DNA of 64,000 bases from Pseudoalteromonas shioyasakiensis (lineage in GTDB: Bacteria > Pseudomonadota > Gammaproteobacteria > Enterobacterales > Alteromonadaceae): positions 2,156,501 to 2,220,500 of the forward strand of contig CP058414.1 in the NCBI GenBank assembly GCA_013391845.1, given 5' to 3'. Numbering within the stretch: the stretch's first letter is position 1; the number at the start of each line of letters is the position of its first letter. Positions 7,035 to 16,848 of the stretch are shown here, piece after piece. Below the pieces are notes generated by a model. The model made no database searches. It saw only the letters and a program-made list of their open reading frames with translations, and was not told the origin of the DNA. Position numbers and translations under genes: made by a program.

Positions 7035-10000
7035 TTAATCAGCCGCTAAGGTTTTTGCCATATCAGCACTGGCTCTGCCAGCAGGTTTAATTGAACCTGC
7101 ACGAAGGCCGCTATCTGGAATAGCTACACGTTTGTCATGCGCCATAGCCGCTGGCGTTGGCTCTGGCTCACTGTCAGTTACAGGCGCAGGTTTTGCCATT
7201 GCAGCGCTTGCTGAACCTTTTACTAAAACTGTTTTCTCATTTTTAGCAGGTGCTTCAGCTTTTACTGGTTCTTCAGCTTGTACTGGCTCTTCAGCTTGTA
7301 CTGGCTCTTCAGCTTGTACTGGCTCTTCAGTTTGTACTGGCTCTTGAGCTTGTACTGGCTCTTGAGCTTTTACTGGCTCTTCAGCTTGTACTGGCTCTTC
7401 AGCTTGTACTGGCTCTTCAGCTTGTACTGGCTCTTCAGCTTGTACTGGCTCTTCAGCTTGTACTGGCTCTTCAGCTTTTACTGGCTCTTCAGCTTGTATT
7501 GGTTCTTCAGCTTGTACTGGTTCTTCAGCTTTTACTGGTTCTTCAGCTTTTACTGGTTCTTCAGCTTTTGCTGGTTCTTCAGCTTTTACTGGTTCTTCAG
7601 CTTTTACTGGTTCTTCAGCTTTTACTGGTTCTTCAGCTTTTACTGGCTCTCCAGCTTGAGCTTGTTTAGCTTTTAGCTCAGCTTCATATTCAGCAGCAGC
7701 TTGATCAGCAACCGGAATGAATGCAGGAGCATCAGTTTTGTCATCACTCGACTTCTCGTCTTGCTCAGGGCGACGACGACGTTGACCAGCAGCACGTAAG
7801 TGACGTGGTGAACGACGAGAACGAGTGCGAGGTTGCGCTTGCTCTTCGTCTGTTGATGCTTCAACAGATTCAATTTGCTCTGTTTGTTTAGGTTCAGCTT
7901 CTGTTTTAACTGGTTTAGCTTGAACTTTCTTTTCAGAAACTGATTGTTCTGCTTGTTCAGTCTCAACAGCTACTGTTTCTTTTGCAGGCTTAGCTGGCTT
8001 TTCAGCTTTTGCAGTTTGCTCAACTGTTTCAGTTGTTTTTACTGTATTCGCATCATCTGCATTTTCATCTTGTACGCGAACTTTCTTGCGTAAGTTACGA
8101 CGTTGACGACGAACCTTAGGTTTAGTTTCCTTTGGTTGCTCAGCTTGCGTTTCTTGTGCAGTATCTTTTGTCGTTTGCTCTACATCATCATTACGTTTTT
8201 CATTACGTTTTCTGTTGTTAGAATTACGACGACGTTTGTTGCGATTCTCGTTACCTTCTTTTTGCTCAGGCTTATTAGAAGTGTTTGTGTTTTCTTCTTT
8301 AGCTTGTGCATCATCAGGACGCTTATTGCGCGAATTACGACGACGTTGATTGTTGCTACGGCGACGGTTGTCGTTGTTGCGACGATTATTGCTACGTCTT
8401 TGTGCTGCCTTTTTCTCTTCTTGCTCTTTTTCAGCTTCCTCTTCGGCATTACTGAATAATGATTTGAAGAATTTACCAATTGCAGCAAATAAACCACCTT
8501 CAGACTTTTTAGCCGCAGGAGTGGCTTGTTCAACTTTAGGCGCAGCTTGAGGAGCAGGTGTTGTAGGCATTACTACACCTTTTAGAACCGGCTCTTCACG
8601 AACTGGTGCTGAAGGCGCTTTAGCCATTTCAAATGCTTCTGGCTCAGGAGCAACAACTTGCTCGTAGCTTACTGTTTCGATTGTTTCGTCTTTACGTAAG
8701 CGAACTACTTCGTAATGAGGTGTTTCCATGTGTTGATTAGGAATGATCACAACATCAACGTTATGACGCTTTTCGATGCGCTGAACACTACGACGTTTTT
8801 CGTTTAATAGGTAAGCGGCAACAGCAACAGGCACTTGTGCATTTACTTGAGATGTGTTGTCTTTGATTGCTTCTTCTTCGATTAAACGAAGGATAGACAA
8901 TGCAATTGACTCGTTAGAACGAATCGTACCTTGACCATTACAACGAGGACATGGGCCTTGGCTTGCTTCACCTAATGAAGGGCGCAGACGTTGACGCGAC
9001 ATTTCAAGCAGGCCAAAGCGTGAGATCTTCCCAATCTGTACACGGGCACGGTCAGGGCGAGCAGCGTCTTTTAAACGGTTTTCAACTTCACGTTGATGGC
9101 GTGGTGGTGTCATATCGATAAAGTCGATAACAATAAGGCCACCTAAGTCACGTAAACGTAATTGACGGGCAATTTCGTCTGCAGCTTCTAAGTTGGTATT
9201 AAGTGCTGTTTCTTCAATATCACCGCCTTTAGTGGCTTTTGATGAGTTGATATCGATAGACGTTAGCGCTTCAGTTGGGTCGATTACAATTGAACCACCT
9301 GATGGTAAGCGAACTTCACGTTGGAAAGCAGACTCAATTTGGCTTTCAATTTGGTAGTGAGTGAATAGTGGTACATCGCCCTGATAAAGCTTAACACGGC
9401 TCATGAAATCTGGACGGAAACGCTCAATATGCGCTTTCGCTTCTTCAAATACACGTGCTTTATCAATTAAAATTTCACCAATATCACGACGTAAATAGTC
9501 ACGGATTGCGCGGAAAATTACGTTACTTTCTTGGTGAATTAGGAACGGAGCAGGGCCGCTATCAGCTGCTTGCTGAATTGCTTGCCAATGCACTAATAGT
9601 GCTTTTAAGTCGTAATCCAGTTCTTCAAATGATTTACCAACACCTGCAGTACGAACAATTAAGCCCATGCCTTTAGGTAATTCTAAACGGCTTAGTGCTT
9701 CTTTAAGTTCAGTACGCTCGTCACCTTCAATACGGCGGGAAATACCACCCGCACGAGGGTTGTTAGGCATAAGTACTAAATAGCTACCTGCAACACTGAT
9801 AAAAGTAGTTAACGCTGCGCCTTTTTGGCCACGTTCTTCTTTATCAACTTGCACGATTACTTCTTGGCCTTCTTTGATCACGTCACGGATATTTGGACGA
9901 CCTTGGAATGTATAGCCTTGTGGGAAGTAGGTGCGAGCTATTTCTTTAAGAGGAAGGAAACCGTGTCTTTCAGCACCATAATCAACAAAGGCTGCTTCTA

Positions 10001-10157
10001 GTGACGGTTCGATACGGGTAATTTTACCCTTGTAAATATTTGCTTTTTTTTGTTCGTGACCTGGGCTCTCTATGTCTAAATCATACAGGCGCTGGCCATC
10101 AACCAGTGCAACGCGCATTTCTTCTTGCTGCGTCGCATTGATTAGCATACGTTTCAT
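7035..10157 (-). CDS. rne: Ribonuclease E
   Basis: An essential endoribonuclease and scaffold of the RNA degradosome. The catalytic half is standard: an S1 RNA-binding domain at about residues 38-120, the DNase I-like domain with [18 protein letters not shown] and [11 protein letters not shown] carrying the catalytic aspartates (about 303 and 346), and the Zn-link CPRCNGQG (about 404-411). The tail (about 520-1040) is disordered: arginine-rich RNA-binding stretches around residues 600-690 and 790-815, then 22 tandem EPVxAE hexapeptides at residues 837-968. It closes with a conserved [19 protein letters not shown] segment. At 1040 residues it is close to the E. coli length, but much of the tail is repeat. 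A long leader precedes it, consistent with the autoregulation known in E. coli. Confidence 0.97.
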   Translation of the reverse strand: MKRMLINATQQEEMRVALVDGQRLYDLDIESPGHEQKKANIYKGKITRIEPSLEAAFVDYGAERHGFLPLKEIARTYFPQGYTFQGRPNIRDVIKEGQEVIVQVDKEERGQKGAALTTFISVAGSYLVLMPNNPRAGGISRRIEGDERTELKEALSRLELPKGMGLIVRTAGVGKSFEELDYDLKALLVHWQAIQQAADSGPAPFLIHQESNVIFRAIRDYLRRDIGEILIDKARVFEEAKAHIERFRPDFMSRVKLYQGDVPLFTHYQIESQIESAFQREVRLPSGGSIVIDPTEALTSIDINSSKATKGGDIEETALNTNLEAADEIARQLRLRDLGGLIVIDFIDMTPPRHQREVENRLKDAARPDRARVQIGKISRFGLLEMSRQRLRPSLGEASQGPCPRCNGQGTIRSNESIALSILRLIEEEAIKDNTSQVNAQVPVAVAAYLLNEKRRSVQRIEKRHNVDVVIIPNQHMETPHYEVVRLRKDETIETVSYEQVVAPEPEAFEMAKAPSAPVREEPVLKGVVMPTTPAPQAAPKVEQATPAAKKSEGGLFAAIGKFFKSLFSNAEEEAEKEQEEKKAAQRRSNNRRNNDNRRRSNNQRRRNSRNKRPDDAQAKEENTNTSNKPEQKEGNENRNKRRRNSNNRKRNEKRNDDVEQTTKDTAQETQAEQPKETKPKVRRQRRNLRKKVRVQDENADDANTVKTTETVEQTAKAEKPAKPAKETVAVETEQAEQSVSEKKVQAKPVKTEAEPKQTEQIESVEASTDEEQAQPRTRSRRSPRHLRAAGQRRRRPEQDEKSSDDKTDAPAFIPVADQAAAEYEAELKAKQAQAGEPVKAEEPVKAEEPVKAEEPVKAEEPAKAEEPVKAEEPVKAEEPVQAEEPIQAEEPVKAEEPVQAEEPVQAEEPVQAEEPVQAEEPVQAEEPVKAQEPVQAQEPVQTEEPVQAEEPVQAEEPVQAEEPVKAEAPAKNEKTVLVKGSASAAMAKPAPVTDSEPEPTPAAMAHDKRVAIPDSGLRAGSIKPAGRASADMAKTLAAD
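7254..7649. repeat. 18-bp tandem repeat in rne (22 units)
   Basis: Twenty-two head-to-tail 18-bp units (on the plus strand close to ACTGGCTCTTCAGCTTGT) encode EPVKAE or EPVQAE hexapeptides. The unit length is a multiple of three, so copy-number changes keep the frame. Units fall into K-type and Q-type blocks with a few variants ([30 protein letters not shown]), which suggests expansion by slippage or unequal crossing-over. Confidence 0.95.
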
Positions 10158-10776
10158 ATTGTTACTCTACTAATTCTGTCGCTGACATGACGATATAAAC
10201 TCGTCTGTTCAGTGGTTTCTGACGGTTGTTTTTGTGCAGTCTCACGACTGGTTAAAGTCAAAACCTGAGGTTGCTTGCTTACATTGAGCATCACTAAGTG
10301 TGGCTGACAATAACATGTTGTCACGTTATTAAATTCTTTTTGGTGTCAAAACTGCCGCCAATTCTGCGGTTTTAATTTACGAGTTCTGTCCCGAAGTCGA
10401 CCATGTTCAAATTTTTATTCAATGTCTTGCTACAACAGCTGTATCTGAATGACGTTGCTACGTCGTCACTATCAGTCAATTTATCTTGTTCAATTGCTTT
10501 TTATGTTCATTAATCAACATTCGTGCTCAAATTATTCAGGCAATATATTACGCGCATCGCCGATAATTGAACGCTCGTGTTGGCTGGGTAATTATAAAAG
10601 CTTTGGAAAACTTAGCGCGGATCTGTATGATCGGCAACCCAGAATATGCTTCACGAATGTATTAATGTGATAAAAGCACCGTTGTTACTTGCAAACTTTA
10701 TGTTCGCGACGGTGATTATCCCACTATTACCGTCGCGTTAGCAACTAAATTATTTACTTAAATCAGTGATTAGGCA
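10158..10776. promoter_or_regulatory. Divergent rne / rluC intergenic region with long rne 5' leader
   Basis: This 619-base region has no convincing gene and separates rne (minus) from rluC (plus). Such a long leader upstream of rne is typical of gammaproteobacteria, where the E. coli rne 5' UTR (~360 nt) folds into hairpins cut by RNase E itself. On either strand a hairpin AAAACTGC / GCGGTTTT (8 bp with one G-T pair) is visible at 10348-10373. The part next to rluC (10680-10776) would hold the rluC promoter. A 73-codon open frame at 10449-10670 has no ribosome binding site and is not credible. Confidence 0.6.
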
Positions 10777-11745
10777 ATGTCAGAAAAAACCGGCTTACAA
10801 GTTTCGTTTGTTACCATAGGTGAAGACCATCTCGGTCAACGTATTGATAACTTTCTTATTACTCACCTAAAAGGTGTGCCTAAAAGTGCAGTTTATAAAA
10901 TCCTTCGTAAGGGCGAAGTGCGAGTAAATAAAAAACGCATAAAACCTGTCTACAAACTACAACTAAATGATGTAGTTCGTATTCCACCTATTAAAGTGGC
11001 TGAAAAAGAAGAGTTTGTGCCAAAGAAACTCGATAAGGTAAAACAGCTTGAAGACGCCATTTTGTTTGAAGACAAGTATTTAATGGTGATCAACAAGCCT
11101 TCGGGCATGGCTGTGCATGGCGGCAGTGGCTTAAGTTATGGATTAATTGAAGCACTTCGTGTACTTCGTCCTGAGGAGCGTAGCTTAGAGCTTGTTCACC
11201 GTTTAGACCGTGACACATCAGGTTGCTTGCTAATATCAAAGCGTCGTTCTGTGTTGACTGATTTGCATAAGCAGTTACGTGAAAAAACCATGGAAAAGAA
11301 CTATTGGGCGTTAGTCGATGGCCAATGGGACTCTAAAACAAAAAATGTTACCGAAGGACTTCGTAAAAACACGTTGAAGTCAGGTGAGCGTGTTGTACGC
11401 GTTGATAATAATGAAGGTAAACCATCACATACACGTTTTCGTGTGCTTGAGCGATATGCTGAGTGCTCACTAGTGCAAGCGTCGCCGGTAACAGGGCGTA
11501 CTCACCAAATTCGTGTGCATACACAATGTAAAGGTCACCCGATTGCTTGTGATGATAAATACGGCGTTGCAGAGTTTGATCAATACGTGAACAAGCTAAC
11601 TGGTTTAAATCGTTTGTTTTTACATGCTCATGATTTACGTTTTATGCATCCTAAAAACGAAACAACCATGCATGTTGAGGCACCACTAGATAATGCACTT
11701 AAAAACTGCATTAAAAAGCTACGTGCAGATAATGAACAAGTTTAA
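10777..11745 (+). CDS. rluC: 23S rRNA pseudouridine synthase RluC (955/2504/2580)
   Basis: Makes pseudouridines at three positions of 23S rRNA. The 322 residues comprise an N-terminal S4-like RNA-binding domain (about 18-80, with KSAVYKILRKGEVRVNKKR) and the RluA-type catalytic domain. The catalytic Asp lies in LVHRLDRDTSGCLLI (about residues 140-154), and TGRTHQIRVH is present near 240. The location divergent from rne is the conserved rluC position in gammaproteobacteria. The HAD gene begins before the rluC stop, so they form an operon. Confidence 0.95.
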   Translation: MSEKTGLQVSFVTIGEDHLGQRIDNFLITHLKGVPKSAVYKILRKGEVRVNKKRIKPVYKLQLNDVVRIPPIKVAEKEEFVPKKLDKVKQLEDAILFEDKYLMVINKPSGMAVHGGSGLSYGLIEALRVLRPEERSLELVHRLDRDTSGCLLISKRRSVLTDLHKQLREKTMEKNYWALVDGQWDSKTKNVTEGLRKNTLKSGERVVRVDNNEGKPSHTRFRVLERYAECSLVQASPVTGRTHQIRVHTQCKGHPIACDDKYGVAEFDQYVNKLTGLNRLFLHAHDLRFMHPKNETTMHVEAPLDNALKNCIKKLRADNEQV

Positions 11746-12424
11746 GCTGGTTATTTTCGATTGGGACGGCACAGTGATGGACTCTGTGCCAAAAATCGTT
11801 ACTTGTTTGCAAAATACAGCAAGACAGCTCGGTATTGCTGTACCAACAGTTCAGCAAGCAAAAGATGTGATTGGTTTATCGCTAGCAAAGGCTACTGAGG
11901 CGCTTTTTCCTGCCCATTTACATTTAAACGATGAACTGGTTGCAGCCTACAAAGCGCAGTATCGTGAGTTAGATGTCACACCCACGCCTTTATTTGCTGA
12001 TGTAGAAACTGTACTAAAGCAGCTAAGCGACGCAGGTATGCAATTGGCAGTGGCTACCGGTAAAGGTCGTGAAGGCATCGATAGACTACTTAACGAGTCA
12101 GGCCTTGGTAAGTACTTTGCCACTGTAAAATGCTCAGATGATGCTAAGTCTAAGCCATCACCGGATATGCTTGAGCAAATTTTACAAGAGCAGGGCATAG
12201 CTAAACGTGATGCTGTGATGGTTGGCGATAGCCAACTCGATATGGCAATGGCTAATGCCGCAGGTATTGCTTGTATTGGTGTGAGTTTTGGTGCTCATAG
12301 CCCGGCGCAGTTACTACAACACACGCCGTTATGTGTTGTTGATTCATATCAACAGCTATTGCAAGTTTTAACTACTTCCCTTGAAGCATCAATATATCAA
12401 CACCAAACTCAGCCAGCACTTTAG
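11732..12424 (+). CDS. HAD-superfamily hydrolase, phosphoglycolate-phosphatase-like
   Basis: A cytoplasmic HAD-IA phosphatase of about 230 residues. Motif I is FDWDGTVMDS (nucleophile and acid aspartates near residues 8-10), motif II lies in LAVATGKGREG, motif III is the Lys in KSKPSPDM, and motif IV is VGDSQLDMAMANAAG. The substrate is unknown; homologues next to rluC are annotated as phosphoglycolate phosphatase-like. I chose the ATG at 11732 (MNKFKLVIFDWDGT), which overlaps the rluC end by 14 bases; an earlier start would precede the conserved N-terminus. The 3' end overlaps the convergent yceF gene by 53 bases. Confidence 0.85.
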   Translation: MNKFKLVIFDWDGTVMDSVPKIVTCLQNTARQLGIAVPTVQQAKDVIGLSLAKATEALFPAHLHLNDELVAAYKAQYRELDVTPTPLFADVETVLKQLSDAGMQLAVATGKGREGIDRLLNESGLGKYFATVKCSDDAKSKPSPDMLEQILQEQGIAKRDAVMVGDSQLDMAMANAAGIACIGVSFGAHSPAQLLQHTPLCVVDSYQQLLQVLTTSLEASIYQHQTQPAL

Positions 12425-12968
12425 TTAATGTGATCAGTGGCAGACCTATCAATGTATTAGGGTCATCGCCACTGAGCTTTTCAAATAAACAGATGCCTAA
12501 CCCTTCACTTTTAAAGCTGCCTGCGCAGTTGTATGGCTGCTCTGCATCGCAATAAGCATTGATCTGCTCAAGTGTGAGTGTTTTAAATGTCACATCAAAT
12601 GGCACCACAGTGGTAATTGCTTTATCGCTTTGTATGTCATATACACTTAAACCCGTTAAAAAGGTCACTGTGTGGCCACTGAACGATGATAGCTGCTTAA
12701 CGGCATTCTCTTTAGTATGAGGTTTACCTAAAATTGTATCGTTGAATACCGCAACTTGATCAGAGCCGATCACCAAACCTTCACTAAAATGTTGTTTGGC
12801 AACTCGGGCTTTTTGCTCGCTTAAACGTGCAACTAATTGTTCTGGCGTTTCAGCTGCAATAGGGGATTCATCTATATCTGGTGAAAAACTTTGAAAAGGT
12901 AAGTTAAACTTAGTTAATAATTGCTGTCTAAAAGGTGAGCTGGACGCTAATATAAGTGTTGGTTTCAT
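12372..12968 (-). CDS. yceF: Maf-like nucleotide pyrophosphatase YceF
   Basis: A house-cleaning pyrophosphatase of the Maf/YceF family, which in E. coli hydrolyses m7GTP. About 198 residues. Family motifs are LILASSSPFRQQLL at the N-terminus, PDIDESP, LVIGSDQVAVF with the catalytic-type Asp, GHTVTFLTGL, and CAGSFKSEGLGICLFEKL, followed by DPNTLIGLPL. The ATG at 12968 fits the family start (MKPTLILASSS). A TTG 11 codons upstream is possible but would add an unrelated stretch. It sits divergent from the yceD-rpmF operon, as in E. coli, and its 3' end overlaps the HAD gene. Confidence 0.93.
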   Translation of the reverse strand: MKPTLILASSSPFRQQLLTKFNLPFQSFSPDIDESPIAAETPEQLVARLSEQKARVAKQHFSEGLVIGSDQVAVFNDTILGKPHTKENAVKQLSSFSGHTVTFLTGLSVYDIQSDKAITTVVPFDVTFKTLTLEQINAYCDAEQPYNCAGSFKSEGLGICLFEKLSGDDPNTLIGLPLITLTKVLAEFGVDILMLQGK

Positions 12969-13071
12969 AATAAATTCTGGATAAAAATTGTATTTTGCCA
13001 AGGATAAGCCACAATGAATCCGAAAACAAAGCAGAAGATCGTTAAAAACCTATCAAAATTGGTTTTTTACT

Positions 13072-13100
13072 TTGACTAACTTACTAACTATCTATATGAT
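13072..13100 (+). promoter_or_regulatory. Sigma-70 promoter of the yceD-rpmF-plsX-fab operon
   Basis: TTGACT at 13072-13077 and TATGAT at 13095-13100 are separated by exactly 17 bases, each one base from consensus. A start about 7 bases after the -10 would fall at about 13107, only some 3 bases before the yceD ATG at 13110. The transcript would therefore be nearly leaderless. Confidence 0.75.
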
Positions 13101-13109
13101 GCAGCCCCT

Positions 13110-13634
13110 ATGCAAAAGGTGAAAATTCCCATCACTCTTCATCCCAGCAAAGCAGCTCAACATCGTTTAACGTATGACGGTATTGTCCCGCTTGAAAAAC
13201 TTTCTCGTTTAGAGCAAGTTGTGCAGGAAGAAGTAGGTGAAATAGCGGTAAAGATTCATTGCAAAATTGATGAGCAAGGTTTAGTGGTAATAAGTGGAAA
13301 CTTATCAACACATGTAACTGTAACTTGTCAACGCTGTAATGGTGAATTAGGGTTGGATTTGGATCAAGACTTTGTGTATTCGCCAGTTGGTTTGGATGCA
13401 GAGTCAGATCATCTTCCTGAAGGCTACGATGAAGTAGAACTGGACGAAAACGGTGAAATCAACGTATTTGAGTTAATCGAAGACGAATTGATTTTAGCGA
13501 TTCCAATAGTGCCTACACACAACGAAGCTTCGTGCAGTTATTCATCAGAGCCTACTAGCTTTGGTAAATTAGCAGCAAAAGATGACAAACCAAATCCATT
13601 TGATATTTTGAAACAACTTAAGAAAGATTCTTAG
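13110..13634 (+). CDS. yceD: YceD family protein (DUF177), 23S rRNA accumulation factor
   Basis: A 174-residue DUF177 protein; in E. coli YceD is needed for normal 23S rRNA accumulation. The start [19 protein letters not shown] aligns with E. coli MQKVKLPLTL, so the ATG at 13110 is correct. Other marks are [10 protein letters not shown] with a Cys pair (about residues 71-80), [17 protein letters not shown] near 130 and [12 protein letters not shown] at the end. It is the first gene of the operon that continues into rpmF and plsX, and the promoter lies immediately upstream without room for a Shine-Dalgarno sequence. Confidence 0.95.
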   Translation: MQKVKIPITLHPSKAAQHRLTYDGIVPLEKLSRLEQVVQEEVGEIAVKIHCKIDEQGLVVISGNLSTHVTVTCQRCNGELGLDLDQDFVYSPVGLDAESDHLPEGYDEVELDENGEINVFELIEDELILAIPIVPTHNEASCSYSSEPTSFGKLAAKDDKPNPFDILKQLKKDS

Positions 13635-13644
13635 GAGAAGACTA

Positions 13645-13815
13645 ATGGCTGTACAAAAAAGCAAAAAGTCTCGTGCAAGACGCGGCATGCGCCGTTCACA
13701 CGATGCGATCAGTGGTCCAACTTTAACTGTAGATCAAGTTTCTGGTGAGACTCACCGTCGTCACCACGTAACTGCTGACGGTTACTACAAAGGCGTTAAA
13801 GTAATTTCTAACTAA
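13645..13815 (+). CDS. rpmF: 50S ribosomal protein L32
   Basis: A 56-residue protein that reads [20 protein letters not shown] at the start and ends [11 protein letters not shown]. This is ribosomal protein L32 of the gammaproteobacterial type, without the zinc cysteines found in other bacteria. AGGAGA stands 5 bases before the ATG. It lies 10 bases after yceD and 11 before plsX, the conserved yceD-rpmF-plsX order that couples ribosome and lipid synthesis. Confidence 0.97.
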   Translation: MAVQKSKKSRARRGMRRSHDAISGPTLTVDQVSGETHRRHHVTADGYYKGVKVISN

Positions 13816-13826
13816 GAGATTGCTAT

Positions 13827-14855
13827 ATGCTGACCAATCTAACCATAGCGTTAGATATGATGGGGGGCGATTACGGCCCCCGTTCATCTATCCCCGCTGC
13901 CGTGCAAGCGGTAAATGCTAATACCAACTTAAGACTCATCTTATGTGGTAATCAGCAAGTTATTCTAAAAGAACTCGAAGCACTCGATTCTGTTTCGCAC
14001 CCTCGTTTAATTATTCGTCATTGTAGCGAAGTCGTGACAAATGCGTGTGAACCTGCTTCAGCGGTTCGTTCTAAAAAAGATTCATCAATGCGAGTTGCCC
14101 TCGATTTAGTCAAGTCGGGTGAAGCGCAAGCGTGTGTAAGTTCTGGAAATACAGGCGCGTTATTTTTTATGGCGCATTACGTATTAAAGATGCTTCCAGG
14201 CGTAAAACGTCCTGCATTAATCTCTGCCGTTCCAACCGAACGTAAAAACCCAGTCTATTTACTTGATTTAGGTGCTAATGTGCATTGTGATGCACAAACT
14301 CTTTATCAATTTGGCATTATGGGTTCTGTGGTAGCAGGGCAGGCTCTTGGCTGTGATAACCCAAGAGTTAGTTTATTGAATATTGGCTCTGAAGACATCA
14401 AAGGGCATGAAGGAATAAAACAAGCTGCACAGTTAATGCAGCAGTGTGAATATCTCAACTACACTGGTTACAGTGAAGGTAGTGATATTTTCAGCGGAAA
14501 AGCCGATGTTATTGTGTGCGAAGGATTTGTAGGTAATGTGGCATTAAAAACCTGTGAAGGTATTGCCAAGCTGATCATGCACAAACTCACCAAAGCCTTA
14601 CACAAACATTTCTTATACAAAAGTTTAGCGTTTTTATTACGTCCGGTGATAAAAAAACTCTACAAGCGGGTGAACCCCGACCAGTATAACGGCGCAAGTC
14701 TGGTAGGATTGCGCGGTATTGTTGTTAAAAGCCATGGCAATGCCTCACCGAAGGCGTTTCATGCAGCTATTGATGAAGCCGCGCGGGAAGTCGAACGCCA
14801 ACTCCCTGAAAAAATCGCTGCGATTTTTGAGCAAACACATCCAACAACAAAGTAG
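13827..14855 (+). CDS. plsX: Phosphate acyltransferase PlsX
   Basis: Converts acyl-ACP to acyl-phosphate, the donor for PlsY in phosphatidic acid synthesis, acting at the cytoplasmic face of the membrane. The 342 residues match the family. Visible marks are [20 protein letters not shown] at the N-terminus, [17 protein letters not shown] near 110, [19 protein letters not shown] near 148, and [16 protein letters not shown] near 228. In E. coli fabH follows; here only 70 bases separate plsX from fabD, so fabH is not in the cluster. Confidence 0.95.
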   Translation: MLTNLTIALDMMGGDYGPRSSIPAAVQAVNANTNLRLILCGNQQVILKELEALDSVSHPRLIIRHCSEVVTNACEPASAVRSKKDSSMRVALDLVKSGEAQACVSSGNTGALFFMAHYVLKMLPGVKRPALISAVPTERKNPVYLLDLGANVHCDAQTLYQFGIMGSVVAGQALGCDNPRVSLLNIGSEDIKGHEGIKQAAQLMQQCEYLNYTGYSEGSDIFSGKADVIVCEGFVGNVALKTCEGIAKLIMHKLTKALHKHFLYKSLAFLLRPVIKKLYKRVNPDQYNGASLVGLRGIVVKSHGNASPKAFHAAIDEAAREVERQLPEKIAAIFEQTHPTTK

Positions 14856-14925
14856 TGCAGCATATCTAAAACTTGTTATGCTGCCTGCTACAGAATATTT
14901 TTTTGTTTAATTATAAGAGCAAAGT

Positions 14926-15852
14926 ATGGCACATAAAATTGCACTCGTATTTCCAGGTCAAGGCTCACAAACTGTGGGCATGTTATCTGAACTATTAGCT
15001 GATTCACAGATTGCTAAAGCAACATTCGCTGAAGCATCTGAAGCTCTTGGCTATGATCTAGCTGCACTTGTACTAAATGGTCCAGAAGAAGAATTAAATC
15101 AAACCCATCGTACACAACCAGCACTTTTAACTGCTAGTGTAGCTATTTACCGTCAATGGTTAGACGCAAACCCTGAAGCCGATGTTGTGATGGCCGGTCA
15201 CAGTTTAGGTGAGTATTCAGCATTAGTTTGTGCTGGCGTTGTAAGCTTAAGCGAAGCCGTTAAACTAGTTGAAAATCGTGGTTTATACATGCAAGAAGCA
15301 GTACCTGCGGGTGTTGGTTCTATGGCTGCAATCATCGGCTTAGGTGACGACGAAATTAAAGCAGCGTGTGAAGCATCAGCAAATGGCGAAGTTGTTTCAC
15401 CAGTAAACTACAACTCACCAGGCCAGGTTGTTATTGCCGGCCATAAAGCGGCAGTTGAGCGTGCATCAGAAGCATGTAAAGAAGCAGGTGCTAAACGTGC
15501 TTTACCACTTGCAGTAAGCGTACCTTCTCACTGTGAACTAATGAAACCAGCTGCTGAGAAATTAGCTGCTGATTTAGCTGCTTTAACATTTAATACACCT
15601 AAGTGTGATGTAATCAACAACGTTGATGTAAAAGCAGAGCAATCAAGTGAAGCAATTAAAGATGCATTAGTACGTCAACTATACAGCCCAGTTCGCTGGA
15701 CTGAAACAGTACAAGCATTAGTTGCGCAAGGTATCACACAAAGCTATGAGTTTGGCCCTGGTAAAGTACTAACGGGTCTTGCAAAACGAATTGATAAAGC
15801 AATGGTATGTGCTGCGGTTAATACGCAAGCTGCTATTGATGAAGCGAAATAA
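14926..15852 (+). CDS. fabD: Malonyl-CoA:ACP transacylase FabD
   Basis: Transfers malonyl from CoA to acyl carrier protein, providing the extender unit for fatty acid synthesis. It has 308 residues of the expected length. IALVFPGQGSQTVGM opens the protein, the serine nucleophile is in VMAGHSLGEYSAL (about residues 88-100), the catalytic His in SVPSHCELMKP near 200, and EFGPGKVLTGL near 270. It lies 70 bases after plsX and 11 bases before fabG. Confidence 0.96.
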   Translation: MAHKIALVFPGQGSQTVGMLSELLADSQIAKATFAEASEALGYDLAALVLNGPEEELNQTHRTQPALLTASVAIYRQWLDANPEADVVMAGHSLGEYSALVCAGVVSLSEAVKLVENRGLYMQEAVPAGVGSMAAIIGLGDDEIKAACEASANGEVVSPVNYNSPGQVVIAGHKAAVERASEACKEAGAKRALPLAVSVPSHCELMKPAAEKLAADLAALTFNTPKCDVINNVDVKAEQSSEAIKDALVRQLYSPVRWTETVQALVAQGITQSYEFGPGKVLTGLAKRIDKAMVCAAVNTQAAIDEAK

Positions 15853-15863
15853 GTAGGAATAGA

Positions 15864-16610
15864 ATGACAAATTTATTTTCTCTTGAGGGCAAGGTTGTCC
15901 TAATCACTGGTGCAAGCCGTGGTATTGGTAAAGCGATTGCAAACACGCTAGTTGCACAAGGTGCAAAAGTAGCGGGTACAGCAACAAGTGAATCAGGTGC
16001 TGCTAAAATCAGTGAATACCTAGGTGACAACGGTAAAGGTTATGCTCTTAACGTTACAGATCCTGAATCGATTGAGGCGACACTTGCTGCGATCAAGGCT
16101 GATTTAGGTGATATCGATGTATTAGTTAACAATGCAGGTATCACTCGCGATAACTTATTAATGCGTATGAAAGACGGTGAGTGGGATGACATCATCGACA
16201 CTAACCTAAGCTCAATTTTCCGTTTATCTAAGGCTGTTTTACGCCCTATGATGAAAAAGAAAAATGGCCGTATCATTAATATCGGTTCTGTAGTGGGCAC
16301 TATGGGTAATGCGGGGCAAGCTAACTATGCTGCAGCGAAAGCGGGTGTAATTGGTTTTACTAAGTCATTAGCACGCGAAGTTGCATCACGTGGCATCACT
16401 GTAAACGTTGTTGCACCTGGTTTTATCCAAACAGATATGACAGATGAGCTGACTGAAGACCAAAAAGCGGCTACGCTTGCAAATGTACCAGCAGGACGTT
16501 TAGGTCAACCTGATGAAATTGCTGCTGCGGTATGTTATTTAGCATCTGACGCTGCTGCGTATGTTTCAGGCGAAACATTGCACGTAAATGGCGCGATGTA
16601 CATGGTCTAA
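15864..16610 (+). CDS. fabG: 3-oxoacyl-ACP reductase FabG
   Basis: NADPH-dependent reductase of the type II fatty-acid cycle, 248 residues. The Rossmann motif is LITGASRGIGKAI (about 13-25), followed by VLVNNAGITRDNLL near 85. The catalytic Ser lies in IINIGSVVGTMGN, and the Tyr and Lys in YAAAKAGVIGFTKS (about 152-165). The C-terminus has YVSGETLHVNGAMYMV, typical of FabG. AGGAATAG precedes the ATG. It is followed by a 238-base gap before acpP. Confidence 0.96.
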   Translation: MTNLFSLEGKVVLITGASRGIGKAIANTLVAQGAKVAGTATSESGAAKISEYLGDNGKGYALNVTDPESIEATLAAIKADLGDIDVLVNNAGITRDNLLMRMKDGEWDDIIDTNLSSIFRLSKAVLRPMMKKKNGRIINIGSVVGTMGNAGQANYAAAKAGVIGFTKSLAREVASRGITVNVVAPGFIQTDMTDELTEDQKAATLANVPAGRLGQPDEIAAAVCYLASDAAAYVSGETLHVNGAMYMV

Positions 16611-16785
16611 TGAAAGTTGGCAGAAATTTGCTAACGAAAGATTATCGAAAATTGTTGAATTTTTTGTGATCTTGCTTTAAACATACTTGAATTCGCTATG
16701 AAAATAAGCGATAAATGAACAAATACTATTCGAGAGGTTTGACCAGATAAGTAATTATCAGCAAATCCTTGAATCACAGAATTAT

Positions 16786-16804
16786 GCGGCGTAAACTACG
16801 CCGC
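16786..16804 (+). other. GC-rich hairpin in the acpP leader
   Basis: GCGGCGTA / TACGCCGC forms an 8-bp stem with a 3-base loop, 45 bases before the acpP ATG. It lacks a following T-run, so it is more likely a leader or processing structure than a terminator. The surrounding fabG-acpP gap probably also carries an acpP promoter: TTGAAT and TAAACA with 17-base spacing are visible near 16654-16682, though the match is weak. Confidence 0.45.
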
Positions 16805-16848
16805 AATCTGAAAATAACGCATTGGCGTTTTTAATAAAGGAAAGAAGA

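Noticed and set aside
7254..7649. Tandem units that might look like a CRISPR array
   Set aside because: The units are 18 bp, directly adjacent without spacers, and in frame with rne.
7250..7676. Long open frames on the plus strand opposite rne, rich in Leu/Val or Tyr/Trp/Phe
   Set aside because: They are antisense readings of the 18-bp tandem array, with no ribosome site and perfectly periodic composition.
8103..8550. Plus- and minus-strand open frames within the arginine-rich part of rne
   Set aside because: They are shadows of the repetitive Arg/Asn codons of rne.
10449..10670. 73-codon open frame in the rne/rluC gap
   Set aside because: No ribosome binding site, no recognisable domain, and position within a known regulatory leader type.
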